DNA of 64,000 bases from Myrica gale (GCA_963930655.1 OZ005617.1:2606501-2670500); one strand, 5' to 3'; shown: positions 10,430-23,875, counted from the stretch's first letter. Notes: a model not told the origin generated them from the letters alone. Numbers and translations: made by a program.

Positions 10430-12900
10430 GGTGGCTGCCTCACCAAGTGCATTTTTTCTCTATGAAAAGATTCTTCAAGGGTTTTCACTTTGTAAACAAA
10501 AGTTTATATTTTGTTGTGTGCTTGATTATCTTAATCTCATTATTAATTGATTGATTTCATAGTTTCTTAATCTTGATTGTTGGATGGATAATCTTAAGTG
10601 AAAGGATATACGTTTTCTATTATATGCTGATGGGGATAGAAGTTTGATAATCTTTTGATTTGAAGTGTTTGGAAGCATCTAGTAATTATAATTATAAGTT
10701 GGGCATTTGATAAAGGCATAAAGATTGTAATATAAAGGCATCTAGTATATATAAGAGTGTTTTTAAATACTCATTCACCTTAGGTATATATTGAATCTAA
10801 ACTGATTTTTCAGGTTTCATGCATGACCTGACACCTGTTCAATCAGAAAGTATCCATGAATGTACTGTAACATTTGCCATGGAAAAGGTTTTGGTGACTA
10901 GATCTACGCTTTTCTGGAGGATTTTAAAGACCAAGACCGATGGAGACGACATCTACATCGACTAGAGAAGCTTTTTGTACCGACTAACTAGGGACGGGAC
11001 GGGACGACATGTGTGATCTCACGCACTGCCACGCGCGTAGATCTCAAGCGCCCATTCCTTTATCTTTATTTTTCAGCGGCAGGTGGTCCTCTCCAATATG
11101 CACACTCTAGGTGGCTGGCATCTGGACGTCCAGGCACTCCTCGTGGTCATCTTCGATAACTGGCCGGGCTGCGCGTGTGGGCCCACGAGAGAGTGGATCT
11201 CACGCGCCTCCCCATTTCAGATTTGGTCAGTTTTTCACCTCCAGCTCCTGGTCCTGCCACCCTATTCCGCCATCGGCTTTCCTATTCCGCCTCTACCCAC
11301 CCTTTTGGACTTGGGTTTATAAGGCCGTTTGGCCCTTTTGCTCATTGATATGTCGCCTCTCTGGAGGGTCCAACACACCTCATAGAGTATGTACTTTAGG
11401 TTTTCAAACCTCATTGATCTTAATGAAAGTTTGTTGTTTTGACTAAAAAAAATAGGGACAAGACTATGACTTTCTCCAATTCTTTCTCTTCACCAAGAAT
11501 GAAAGAATCAATTAATTCAATTTTCCACCAAAGTTCCATCTCATATGTTGTTCTAATTCCTCATCCATTTCATCTCCACCGCCAATCATAGGTCTTCGTC
11601 GATAATGTTACCAGCTATCAACTGAGGATGACCTTCTCCGGCGACAACTGCACCTTGTCATACTACTCCCAAGTCTCCAACGCCCTACTAAAGTCGCTCA
11701 AGAATCTTGTCAGCTGGAGCAATAAGGTGACATTTCAACGGAGTAATAAGGATAATATGATGCAAAGTCTCAAGGCAAAGTTTGAAATTTTAAATTCAAG
11801 AATAGCATGATTCTAGGGATACTGCTTATCAAGTCTCAGGCAAGGTTGATATTTTTGAACGAGTTGTCCCTACAAATCCTACTATATCATATCTTGAATA
11901 TCTCATCTTTCAAATCTCTACAAATCCTACCATATCATATAATGATCTCTTTCTTTCAAAGTAGCTAGAATCAAGCTTTGTTCCTTATCTGTAAATTTAG
12001 CGTCTTTTAGCATAAATATAGGACCCTACAATACATCTTGTACTCACATTGAAACAGAATACAAAATTGTCTATATTTTTTCAATTTTCTTCTATCTGTA
12101 ATCGCGGTTGAAAGTTGTAGACGACCAATGAATGACAAAATGTAAAACAAGATATCGAAGAGATGGAGCTGCGGCCTTGGGGGCCCAAAATCTAAAAAAT
12201 CCCTCCCTCCCCTACCAAAGCCAGAAGTTGAAGCTGCTTTCCTTAACGAAGTCATCTATGTGACCAATGCACGCTTCACAGATGTACAGCTAAACTACAA
12301 TAATCTCTCAAATTATCTCTTATACAAACTATTATCTTAATATTAATTATTTTTTAAACTTTAACCCGTTACAATTCACTCCTGAACTTTGGGACATTAT
12401 TTGGAGTAGATTTCGTGGGTAACCCTTAACTCATGTAAAAATACTATTACGGCACCCATAAGCTGAAAAAGAAAGAAAACAACAGCTTGTCCATATTTTG
12501 TTTGGGTAGGCCCTGCTTGCAATGCATGAACCGACCACATTTGAATCAAAATGAACGAATTGCTTGATGAGGTGTAGTTGGGGTAATTGAGATTATGGAA
12601 ATAATTCAGGAGGGGTTATTGGAATTTTCTCTATATAAAACGCACTAAAGAAGGATCAAATGGTGCTAGCTAAAATTCAAATAAGAAAGAACGCACAGTC
12701 TACTACACATGAGATAGTCATCTGAAGCTAATCAGTAGATCGATGAATAAACATGAGTACGTAGAAGCAACCTTTCTCTAAAGCTAATCCACTAAAGAAG
12801 GCGTTGAGCTTCTCTTTTTTCATTCTTTCCTGAAGAATTGCACCTTCCGAACCACATTTTTTTTGACTGAAATTTATTCAATTCGTCACAGCATAAATTT
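10430..12900. other. Intergenic interval downstream of the first intact kinase gene
   Basis: No gene is supported. A GC-rich block at about 10970-11330 (repeats of 'gggac', then 'gatctcacgc') ends near 11447 in 'gactaaaaaaaatag', which looks like the A-tail of a retroposon. A similar GC-rich block lies at 40540-40720. The 60-110-codon open frames in this stretch have no recognisable domain. Confidence 0.35.
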
Positions 12901-12939
12901 GAGAAGAAACCGCTCGCCTTCTGCTCCAAGTGATGATAT

Positions 12940-15900
12940 TTACCGTGGCCCGAAGAATGTAATGCTGACTTCATTTGCTGAATAAGTTGCATGTTTACTA
13001 GAAGAAGAATCTGCTTCAGGGAAACCTGTATAGAAGCCTGGCTGCCTTGGCTTAGGCAATGAACTCTCGCTGCTTAACATTAGAACCACGGATGACATGC
13101 TCGGTCTATCTTCTGGTCTTTGTTGCACACATAACAAACCCACATGAATGCATCGTAACACTTCTATAGTGTAAGAGTCACCTATTGATTCATCTAGCAG
13201 TTCCATTGGCCTATCTTCAATCCAAAGTCTCCATGCCTGAAACCAAAAAAACCGTAACTTTGTCTGTGAGTCGGAGTGCCTTCAAATTTGCCTATCTTTT
13301 GCACAGCATTAGAGTGATTTTGGCAACAGATGAATGTCTGCATTGTCAATTGCAGGTTTCTTTTAGAAATATGAATCCTTCGAATGGTTTTTACATGCTT
13401 ACATGTCCAAGAAGATTCAGGTGGTGGTCTGTATGACAAAATCCCATGTTCTTCCTCCCACTCACTATCTCTAATATTAGAACTCCGAAGCTAAAAACAT
13501 CAGATTTCACAGAGTAGTGCCCATGCCCTGCATATTCTGGTGACATATAACCACTGCAAAATATCGTTCCAAAGAAAAGTAAGTTCATAAGAGGTCGATA
13601 TAACCTATAACCCAAGTTTAACCGCACTTACTATGTTCCGACAATCCTGTTGGTCTTGGACTCTGACTCAACTTGATCTCCCCCAAATGATCTAGCCAGG
13701 CCGAAGTCTGAAATTTTCGGAGTCATGTAATTATCCAGTAGAACATTGCCTGCTTTGAGATCCCTATGGATAATTCTCAGTCGAGAGTCCTCATGAAGAT
13801 AGAGAAGCCCCCTAGCAATGCCACCAATGATGTTGATTCGCTTATGCCAATCTAGCAGTTTACTCTTTGTTCGATCTGCCAAATCAGAAACACAGGTGAG
13901 TACAAACCTAGCTGAGTTCTCAGCAGCCAGCAGTGTCAGTAACAGAAGAGGATAACGAAGAAGATGAATGTCACTGGCTTTAGTAGGGTCAAAGCACAAA
14001 CCAAAAATAAAGGCGTCCAAGCTTTTGTTAGGCATGTATTCATAGACTAATATTTTTTCATTTCCCTGAATGCAACAACCGAGTAGCTTTACAAGATTGC
14101 GGTGCTGAAGTTTGGCAATGAATTTAACTTCATTTTTGAACTCGCTTGGCCCTTGTCCGGAATGCTTTGAAAGCCTCTTTACAGCTATCTCTTGCCCCTC
14201 TAGCAGGGTACCCTGAAAACCAATAGGTGAGGAAATTTTGCTTAAGAAGATAGACTGTATAATGATGATGGCTTTGTTTACCTTATATACAGGTCCAAAA
14301 CCCCCTTCTCCCAGTTTATTGTTGCTTGAAAAGTTCTCAGTGGCATTAGTTATGGCTGTGAAGTCAAACGTCGGCAACTCCATGTCTTCTCTCATGCCTT
14401 CATGATCACTCTTCTCCCTTCTTATCACCATTCCTGAAATATTAGAAGCTGAATTGGGCACCCATAACTAGAACAGTAATATTGAAACCAAGCGGACAAA
14501 CACCCACCTACATACCTGTGAAATCTATTCAAGCATCAGAAATTATTAGTGGATGTCTTATAGCTTTACCTTTGAAAGTAAGATTGTGCTTCCGAATATA
14601 TAAGACCGCTCCAATTGTTAGAATTCCAAGGACAAATAGTGTGGAGCCCACTGCTATTCCTGTTTGTTTAATCTTGTTGGAGCTCTTGTTTCTCTCAGTA
14701 GTACCTGAAAAACCAGAAGAGACAGCGAACATTACAGGACAGTTTGATCATTTCTCCTCAAATTATAATTAAGTGTGGACCTTACTTCTGTTGTGACTAG
14801 CTTCCTATGTACTTGCACTTTGCCAAGTAGAATTCAAAAAAAGATCCGTTCTTGTATTTTATATTGACCACAATTCGGTTGAAGAAAAAGGTACACATGA
14901 GGTGGATAATTGTAGCAGGCACAACACCAATGCATCGCTAGATATGGGTTCTTATCCTGCACATCCACAACATCCTTACCTCCCCCCACCCCCCAACAAA
15001 TTTTTTTTTTTGGGAATTGTCTGTACAGAAACATGGTCGAAAGCACCAATTGCAGACAAAGCAGTATGGTGATCCAACTTATCCTGTATTTATAAGAAAA
15101 GAGCACAATCCACAGAGAGCAAAAAAGAGAAAAAGTAAAAAGTACCTAGCTCTGAGATGGCAACCCTCATGAATAGCTCTTGCCCGCCCTGAGAGTATAC
15201 TTTTATATCATTCAAGTTACCGAACCAAAGCAAGCAGCCACTTCCGTTTCCCCTGATATCTAAACTAGAATACGCGGTGCAGGAACAGTTCTTCAAACAC
15301 AGTCCCTCACATTCCTTGAGGCTCGTAGTTGTATTAAACCAGGAAGAAGATGTGTCAGGCAATTTCAAACCGGTGTACTTCAGAAACCCATCTCCACCAT
15401 TGCAGTCCAATGCAGTCCGTCGAACGCACCCATCGGACCAATCTTCTGAACTCCAATTTTTTGGAGACCTGGGTAAGAATCCCTCCAAGCACGCACATAC
15501 AGGGAAGTAACTGGCATCGCAGGTAGCATACGCACCACAAAAGGCATAATTTTCACACTGATCTGCCTCGGTCGTTGCAGAAAGAGGCTCCCAAGTGCGT
15601 GTCCGATCTATCCAAGTGAAGCGTCCCCCAGTGCCTGATTGGCTTAATAGAACTCTCGATAAAACTGAAGTGTTTTTTAGTTTGAATTTGTAATAGACCT
15701 CGTTCTCATTCCACACAAATTCGGACTGAAACACTGGATTCTGTCTTGAGTAAGGATATCCCGTAAACTCAAGGCCATTCCATGGCCCTGCTCTGGACCT
15801 TATGCGAGCCCCGTCCATAGTAACCAACTGCGGAAACCCACGAGAAGTTATCCTTAATGAAAACTGTCCTTGTGAAGGATCTTCCGTGCTCTTCCAAGAT

Positions 15901-16415
15901 GATAAAAACTTATCCTGACCGGTTACTAAGTTCCTCCCAAACTTCATTTCCGCTAGGAGTGTGTCACAAGGATAATCAAAACTCTTCCACAAAAAGTTCT
16001 CCAGGTCACCAATAGTCCCATCTTTCACAACAATATTTCCAGAATCCAAGAGCTGGGCAACTGGACTTCCTGTAGCTCTTGATGTACTAGATGACCAAAC
16101 AATACTATTTGTGCCATTGAGAAGGACGAGAACTCCTTCATTAGTGACCTTCAAAACTCCCGAGTGATCGTTAATCGGATTGTCTCTGTTGGCTACCCAC
16201 ACAACTGTCTCAGGAGATACCATGTACCATATTCCCACGTAACGACTCTTTGAACTACCTGGACTGAAGAATCCCAATTGAAATGTTCGACCAGCTGAAA
16301 CTAAAGTGTCGCCATCCCTGATCGATCGACTTGGAGTAATAGTGTCCACGGACAAGGAGGATCTTAAGAGGGAGAATAATACAGAGCACTCAAAGAGATA
16401 GGTAAAGGCTTTCAT
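12940..16415 (-). CDS. G-type lectin S-receptor-like serine/threonine kinase (gene 1)
   Basis: Membrane receptor kinase; ligand unknown. I join seven exons: 16415-15146, 14704-14570, 14433-14282, 14212-14002, 13875-13632, 13553-13403 and 13236-12940. All junctions are GT/AG and in phase, giving 2460 nt and 819 residues, normal for the family. Order of parts: signal peptide ([17 protein letters not shown]); B-lectin domain with [18 protein letters not shown] and [11 protein letters not shown]-locus glycoprotein domain with [13 protein letters not shown]; an EGF-like cysteine cluster; a PAN domain ([15 protein letters not shown]); one membrane segment (about residues 437-457); and the kinase. 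Kinase motifs are [11 protein letters not shown] (509-519), catalytic Lys531, HRDLKAGN (Asp628), DFG (Asp646) and [13 protein letters not shown] has Gly where HRDLKASN is usual. There is no internal stop. The closest Arabidopsis relatives are probably At4g27290/At4g27300. Ligand and role cannot be read from sequence. Confidence 0.92.
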
Positions 16416-17411
16416 TGATATTCTAATGGTATCTCTTTTCTTGGGAGACAGTAACGTAACATGTATATGCAGGGAAGTGAAGATTTATGCAGCGGTACAG
16501 CGTATTCCCAGTTTCAGGCAGACAACCCCATGACAACATAGACTCTGATTACCCTTGAGGCGAGTCGTCCCACGTTACTTGGGCGAAAAGAAAAACGAAA
16601 GAAAAGAAAGGTTGTCTTTGGTCCAGGTGCGGTTGAGTTTGTCTTCGTGATCGACCATGTTTCCTTCTCTATTTCTCTATACTAATCTCTTTGACCTTTC
16701 ATCACCATTCTAGATGCAAGGAGTCTTTAGTTTTTCTTTTTATTCTGGATACAAGAAGTCGAAAGGAGCAATATGAACTACATGGATCATAAGCTCTACT
16801 CGAGCCTGAAAACAAGGAGATGTTGAGGTTCAACACTTATAGTAGGCAAATCATATTATTGGTTGCTACAACACGAAACCAGTCAATGACTGCGTCTAGA
16901 CCTGCACTTTGCTTGATTGTTAAGCAAATAGAAGAGTCATTATCAGGGAGATTATCAGGGATTGCCTCAATCGCATTGATCAAGAGTAATTATATGAATA
17001 AATGGGTTTGTAATTCGTAAAGTTAGACTTTGGAATGGATGAGGCTCGGTAAACGCATGTCAAGTCAAATTTTGCAAATCACAGATCGTCAAGCTTAGTT
17101 GAGTCTTCCACTCAAAATAAAGTATGCAAGGTTCCAAATTCAACCACTGACCAATTGCACGTTTCATTTGGATCAAGAAGTAGATGTACATAAAGGCCGT
17201 CTCCGAAATTATAAATAAAGGCTAATTTCAACGACCAATGTACCTTTCTCCTGATTTAAAGAACATTATAGCCGTAAGAGGATTGCATTTTTTATCTGAT
17301 AAATTATTCACATTGGACCTCTTTTTCGTTGATATAGACTCAGCTTTCTTGCGGGTCATTTCCAGGAAACATCATTGAAATAACATGTGATTACATCCTT
17401 CAGATCGCATG
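16416..17411. other. Upstream region of kinase gene 1
   Basis: This interval should hold the promoter and 5' leader of the minus-strand kinase gene that starts at 16415. I see no other gene, and no TATA box that I would defend. It ends at the target-site duplication of the Copia-like element at 17417. Confidence 0.4.
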
Positions 17412-17416
17412 CTTCC

Positions 17417-20400
17417 TGAAAAATCCAGTTTAGACCCTAACAACACTTAAAGGGAGTGAATATGTGTTTTCCCTCTAATTAACAAATCAATAACAATTTT
17501 AAAACATGTTCTAAAATTGTTCAGCCTAGATATGCATAATAATCAACTCAGTCAACAAATAGGCAGCGGAAAATTAAATAAACTTCAATCACACAAAGAG
17601 ACAAGAATTTGGTGACGAAGTGAAAACTTTTGAAACATCAAAAGGAAAAACCACTCCGGTCTAGCAGCCACCTAGAATCCACTAAGAAGAAAACCTTACA
17701 AACAGTAATTCAGACACGGGCAACCCCTGTTGCTTGACTCTAACAACCCTGATGTAATAATCTAAGTCTCCCTACTTAGACCCGCTCCGTGCGGCATTTC
17801 CCTCAAACCTTTGAGGATCTTCTTATGGATTCTTCACCGAACACTCTTGTTCTTTAGCACTCCTTCAACACCATGAAGGTTACAAAGATATTTGATCGAA
17901 GAAGAGAGAAAAACTTGTCAATCTTGAAGCACAAATCTTCTTGGGTTTTTCTCTCAAGGAAGGAGGCACTAGTTTGCTCAATGGAAGCCTCAATACACTT
18001 TAGGACGACCTCCCACGAAACCTAGTAGGGTTTCCTAGCATTTCAAAAGGAAATTCCACAAATTCAGGGATTTTTGAAATTTGTCGAAAGTCGCTCGAGC
18101 GTTCGTCACACGTGCGTCGAACGCTTATGTTTCTGTCTGAGTTTTTTCCAAGGGTGCTCGAGTGCTTGTCAAACGCTGGTCACTCTGTCTGAATTTTTTC
18201 AAGGGCGCTCGAGCGCTGGTTAAACGTTGGTTGAACGTGATGAAGACTTTGGATAGAACATCAACTCTAACTCTTGAACAAATGTGGAGAACAAAAGTAC
18301 AAGTCAATCAATACATATTTTGACACGGAATTTTGCCAATACAAAATGCACTAACAAACTCACCATTTGGCAATTCCGTGACAAAACCTACATATATAAA
18401 ATAAACAAAACAAAGATCTTTGTCAATCACCAAAGCAATGATCTAATTACATGAATATCAACCCTATGACCTAAAAAGCATTTTCAAGAGTCTTTGAATC
18501 GGTTACCTGAAAACATACTCTCAAAGACCAAGTGAAAGCATAGAGAATCAACATATATAAAGAATTAGCAAATGAACTACATTAACAAAACATTGCTCCC
18601 CCTCAATCTATTTTCCCCTTAGCCAATTATTCATTCCAAATATTCTCCCCATTTTGTCATGAATGGACAAAGGAAAACAAAATTTCATCGCTCATTGATG
18701 AAAGAGAATGCATACTAATATGAAAATGAGCATCAGCCAATATAAGAATTGCATATCACAAATAAGATACAATAAAGACACAATAAAGGCACAATCAACC
18801 AAAACCGACAACAACCACAAATGAAGAGGCGAATAAGAAAGGAAACACAAAATGTGATACTGAGATAAGGAAGAATTATTGAAAAAAGCAAATGATCAAA
18901 TGCCAAAAATCAGCACAAACTTCATGGAACTAAAAGACATAACTAAAATTCTCAAGAGCATGGAAAAGCAATACAAGTTCACTGTATTATCGTGGAAAAT
19001 AATATTCATTGATTTTATGTCACACGTCTCTAAACAGTTTTAACAGCAATAATTACAAAATGTGAATTGCATACGTGTGTGAAATACGAAACACAACCAG
19101 AGAGGCTTAAGACCTTAATTTTGTGATGAAGGTCAAAGCTAGCCAAATGAAACCATGAGTAAAAAGAGAGACATATCACACCAGATGAAAGTCAAACTCA
19201 ATACCACTAGGACCTGAGTATGCAACTTTGTTGCTTGTTTTTCTCCCCCTAAATATTTTGCATCTTTTGCTTTTATTTTTTCTCTTTTCTTTTCTTTTAT
19301 TTACTAGAATAGTAACAACTTCTTTTGAAGTGGAGATACTATTTTGAAGCCTTTGACTCTAAGAGGGGCAATAAATAAGGTCAGCTAGTCAAAGGTCAAT
19401 TCAGTCTGATGAACATGATCTCTTTCACCTGTGGTTGCAGACCCAAAACTCACACATGCTGTCAAGCCTCATCTAACCATATTCAGTGTGCATTGTGATT
19501 GGGTATGACAAATATACATTTGAAAATCATGTCAGCTAATACCAAAAAGAGACAATAGGCATGACTCTCAAATCATATTATAATTCAGACATAAATTGAG
19601 AAAGTATGTAAAAGATCATGCTCGAAAATCTCATGTATGTCAAACAGGCCAATGACCAAAAGTGCTGACAAAAGGCACACAACAATCATCAATTGTTTTA
19701 AAATATTTTTATTTTAAAAAATGAAACATGGAAATAAAAGCACATGAACTCACAAGATAAATAAACACACAAGGACATTAATATAAAAACGAGATATAAA
19801 TGCAACCTATGCTAAAGTAAGCAAGACAGAAAATACTCAGGAAGAAGAAAATGTATCAATAGCATTCACGTTGGCTAATCGGTTTTCATCCTTTTTCACC
19901 CAAATCTTCTTGACAAATGTTGATTGTTTTGTCAAGTTCTCCAATTTTGCATTTATAATCATGGTGTGCTTAGTGAGAATCTTGACTTGGTTCACCATAT
20001 TCGTATGCTCAATGCTGCAAAAAGAGTCACTATGTGTGTGCTTTTGTGCTCTCAATTTAAAACAATTAGGTATGATGTGACATATTTTTCCACAAAAATG
20101 ACAAGTAGGAACAAACCGATGTGAAGTGTGTGCTTTATATGGAACAATTTGAGAATGAGTATTCATGGATTGAGAGTTAGTCTTTTTACCTTCACTCACA
20201 TTTCTCTGAGGAGCTTTAACTTCTGCTTTTTTTACTAGCAATGACGTTGGAACGAAGACAGTCGTTGAAGTTGATGCACCACTCGACTTGTTGTACCTCA
20301 ATCCTTTCCTATTTCCAGGTGTTGCTCCCAGGCTTAACATGTGGTCGAGTTTTTTGGACCCAGTAGATAATTGTTGAAGTTGAGCATTGGATTTCTCTAG

Positions 20401-23074
20401 TTTGCACTCTAAGTCTTTGACTTCAACTTCAAGGGTCAAGATCTTCAATTTCAAGTCATCAGACAACTTGATGTATTCTTCAAGCTTGACAATGAGATTA
20501 TCCCTTTCAAGTTGAGTCTCATGAAGTTTCTCTAGGGTCATTTTATTTACCTTGTGCAGTTTCAGGCTTTCCCTAAAGAGCTTGTCATACACCTCTTGCA
20601 AGCTTTCTTCAGCATTAGATGCATCATCAGATATCTCCATTTCAGAACTAATATCCTGCAAATCACAATTATCAGTACTAGCCATAAAATTTATATGTTC
20701 TTCTCCATCACTGCTGGAATTTGATTCGTCGTCACTCAGTGAAGCATTCATAGCTTTTCTTTTCGACTTGAGATATGTTGGACACTCTGATCTGACATGG
20801 TCATACCCTTGACACTTAAAACAAGTCAATTTTTTATTTTTGGACTCAATAGCAAAGTGCTTATCTCTCTTCTCCTTTTTGAACCCACTTGAGCTATCAT
20901 GATTCTTTTCAGCACCTTTATTAAATCTTCTGAGATCATCCTTTGATCTCAAAAACTTTCTGAATTTTTTGACTATAGCGATGAAGTTCTCATCATCCAG
21001 AGATTCATCTTACTCAGAACAAACTTCTTCTTTTATAGATCTCAAGGCAATAGACTTGTTCTTCTTAGGCTGAGGCAGTGTCTGTTCATAGGTTTGTAAA
21101 GACCCAACTAGTTCTTCAATCTTCATCGTGTCCAGGTCTTTACTTTCCTCAATTGCTGTAACTTTGGGTCTGAATCTCTCAGGAAGAGATCTCATAACTT
21201 TTCTCACAACTCTACTTTCTAGTATCATCTCTCCCAGGTTGTAGCTCGAGTTAACTATGTCATTTAGCTTTGCATAGAACTCATCAAACGTCTCATCTTC
21301 ATTCATTCGAATTTCTTCAAACATTGTGGTCAACATTTGAAGTTTTGAGTTTTTAACGGTCTTGGTACCTTCATGAGTAGTCTCTAAAATCTCTCAAGCT
21401 TCCTTAGATGTTTCACACATAGAAATTCGCTTAAACTCATCAGCAGACACAACAGTAAAAATAGAATGTAAACATTTGCTATTATAATTACATTCATTGA
21501 TTTCACTGATAGACCAGATACTAACATATTTTGGTCTTTTAACACCTTCAACCTCAGATATAGGTGCAGACCACCCTTTAAAACAAGATCTCCAGACACG
21601 TTCATCAAGAGATTTCAGAAATTTTCTCATGCGAACTTTCCAGTATGCATATAGTATGAGGTATATTTAAGCCTTTATATTTATATATCTTATAAGACTA
21701 CTTGAAGTTGAACGAGTCCAACCTGGATTCTACATCTTCAATATATATTGTTTAAAGAAAATGAGTTACTGATTTGTTCACCTTCATATATTATAAATAT
21801 TTCTATATGAGAGCTTAAGCATAGTATCATTATTAATTATAGTTGTTTCTCCTGTATAAAGACCTTAACTCTCGATCGTTAAGGATACAGTTACAGATAA
21901 GTCAAGTATTGAAACAATTTTTATATTCTAATTAATTTAGATTTTTTTCCCTGAGCATCGTAAAATTATTAATATAAAGAGATCTCCAGACACGTTCATC
22001 AAGAGATTTCAGAAAGCTTCTCATGCGAACTTTTCAGTATGCATAATTGCTTCCATCAAAATATGGAGGCACAGACAAAGACTGATTTTTGTCCATCTAG
22101 ACTAAGGGATTGAATATGTGTTTTCCCTCTAATTAACAAATCAATAACAATTTTAAAATATGTTCTAAAATTGTTCAGCCTAGATATGCATAATAATCAA
22201 CTCAGTCAACAAATAGGCAGCGGAAAATTAAATAAACTTCAATCACACAAAGAGACAAGAATTTGGTGACGAAGTGAAAACTTTTGAAACATCAAAAGGA
22301 AAAACCACTCCGGTCTAGCAGCCACCTAGAATCCACTAAGAAGAAAACCTTACAAACAGTAATTCAGACACGGGCAACCCCTGTTGCTTGACTCTAACAA
22401 CCCTGATGTAATAATCTAAGCCTCCCTACTTAGACCCGCTCCGTGCGGCATTTCCCTCAAACCTTTGAGGATCTTCTTATGGATTCTTCACCGAACACTC
22501 TTGTTCTTTAGCACTCCTTCAACACCATGAAGGTTACAAAGATATTTGATCGAATAAGAGAAAAAAAACTTGTCAATCTTGAAGCACAAATCTTCTTGGG
22601 TTTTTCTCTCAAGGAAGGAGGCACTAGTTTGCTCAATGGAAGCCTCAATACACTTTAGAACGGCCTCCCACGAAACCTAGTAGGGTTTTCTAACATTTCA
22701 AAAGGAAATTCTACAAATTCAGAGATTTTTGAAATTCGCCGAGAGTCGTTCGAGCGCTCGTCACACACGCGTCGAACGCTTATGTTTCTGTCTGAAATTT
22801 ACACTGAGCGCTTGTAAAAGCTTGTCAAACGTGATGACTCTGTCTGAGTTTTTTCCAAGGACGCTCGAGCGCTTGTCAAACGCTGGTCAAACGTGATGAC
22901 TCTGTCTGAACTTTTCCAAAGGCGCTCGAGCGCTGGTTGAACACTAGTTGAACGTGATGAAGACTTTGGACAGACCATCAACTCTAACTCTTGAACAAAT
23001 GTGGGGAACAAAAGTACAACTCGATCAAGACATATTTTAACACAGAATTTTGTCAATACAAAAATGCACCAACA
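17417..23074 (-). mobile_element. Gag-only Copia-type LTR retrotransposon with 5-bp TSD
   Basis: The 3' LTR is 17417-18356 and the 5' LTR is 22107-23074. They are near-identical: about two substitutions in the first 350 bp compared by eye. The target duplication 'cttcc' flanks both ends (17412-17416 and 23075-23079). On the minus strand the 3' LTR is preceded by the purine-rich tract CCAAATGGTGAGT. The interior holds a gag relic (22096-19837) and about 1.5 kb of T-rich, non-coding sequence containing the 'tgacaaaatggggagaa' wording typical of SIRE-like elements. No protease, integrase, reverse transcriptase or RNase H frame is present. The inner end of the 5' LTR and the expected primer-binding site are deleted, because gag starts within about 10 bp of the LTR remnant. 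It sits between the two intact kinase genes. Confidence 0.9.
19837..22096 (-). pseudogene. Copia gag polyprotein relic (UBN2 type, two zinc knuckles)
   Basis: The frame starts MDKNQSLSVPPYFDGSNYAY at 22096, the classic N-terminus of Copia gag. It continues through MRKFLKSLDERVW, the UBN2 region (LTTMFEEIRMNEDETFDEFY; SLPERFRPKVTAIEES) and a CX2CX4HX4C knuckle (CFKCQGYDHVRSEC). A coiled-coil-like acidic and leucine-rich stretch follows, then a second knuckle (CHFCGKICHIIPNC), ending at 19837. Three in-frame stops break it: TGA at 22034-22036 and TGA near 21394 (both where Trp is conserved), and TAA near 21010. A 329-bp segment (21652-21980) is also inserted between two copies of a 65-bp gag sequence. 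It therefore cannot give full-length Gag. Confidence 0.85.
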
Positions 23075-23079
23075 CTTCC

Positions 23080-23700
23080 CCCCCCCCCCCCCAATACATG
23101 ACTGGAATGCTTTGCCGCAACATACCTATCCATAATCTTTGCCGCAATAAGTATGTTGTGTGTCGCATGTTCAGAATCAGATGCTTAGAGCAGATCATCC
23201 AACTCCAGCAAGCAATAATGTGTTACAATTTACAAGCACGAACCCTTGCATACTTTACTAGAATGTATTAATGATAGCATCTTCTATAATATTAATGCAA
23301 ATGTTCCTGGCTAGACAGTAATTTGTCATGCAAATTTATTTATCACTTCATGAACTAGTTACAGATATCTCAAATTCAATTCATTCCTGACAGAGTCGTA
23401 ACAAAAACCAAGAAACATGTATTCTCTAGTAACTAATAGAATGTTACACTAGAAAATAGAGCCTCCCATATCAGTGTGCCAGTTTCAAGTGTTGCAGAGA
23501 TTGATAATATCACTTTTAGGTGCGCTTGTTTGTCTTCTCTGCAGAAATTTACTTGGGGGCTATAGAATACAAGAAAACGTAAATGTTATTGGTCCCTGAA
23601 ATTTGACAAGCTAGCTGAGCTTCTTCTCTTGAATGCCAAGCACCAACGATTTTCCATGGTGCATTACAGAACAATAGGCTAAGAAATCTAATGTCTCTGA
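23080..23700. other. Intergenic, downstream of kinase gene 2
   Basis: This starts with a run of about 14 C at 23077-23092, next to the Copia target duplication. The rest is AT-rich with no gene. It probably contains the distal 3' flank of the kinase gene that ends at 23908. Confidence 0.35.
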
Positions 23701-23704
23701 GACA

Positions 23705-23875
23705 TTTTTTTTATCAAACTACGGCATACTTTATTAACAGAAAACAAAGACAGCAAACAGAAAGCTAGGGGGATCATTCCCAGCATTAGGTCCAAAACAG
23801 GTCCGGAAAAAGCTCACAAACAGCGGGGTGGCCTCCAGAGACAATCCGAGAGGCAGCCCAACGAGCAAGGTGTTA
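23705..23875 (-). mobile_element. 5'-truncated LINE-type retroposon in the 3' flank of kinase gene 2
   Basis: On the minus strand a 171-bp sequence ends in an AATAAAG-type signal (GTTAATAAAGTATGCC) and an A8 tail (plus-strand T8 at 23705-23712). An 8-bp direct repeat 'ctgagaca' flanks it (23697-23704 and 23876-23883). Both features are hallmarks of target-primed retroposition. The 3' end resembles that of the LINE at 62783-63259 (TAATAAAGTCTAAC then A-tail). It lies only about 32 bp beyond the kinase stop codon and has the same orientation, so it may supply the polyadenylation signal of that gene. Confidence 0.7.

Noticed and set aside
11628..11810. 60-codon plus-strand frame starting MTFSGDNCTL
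   Set aside because: Short, no family resemblance, and placed between retroposon-like debris; not enough to call a gene.
23077..23092. Run of about 14 C (and a similar run near 43520)
   Set aside because: Homopolymer tracts of this kind are common and may be length errors; no function is inferred.
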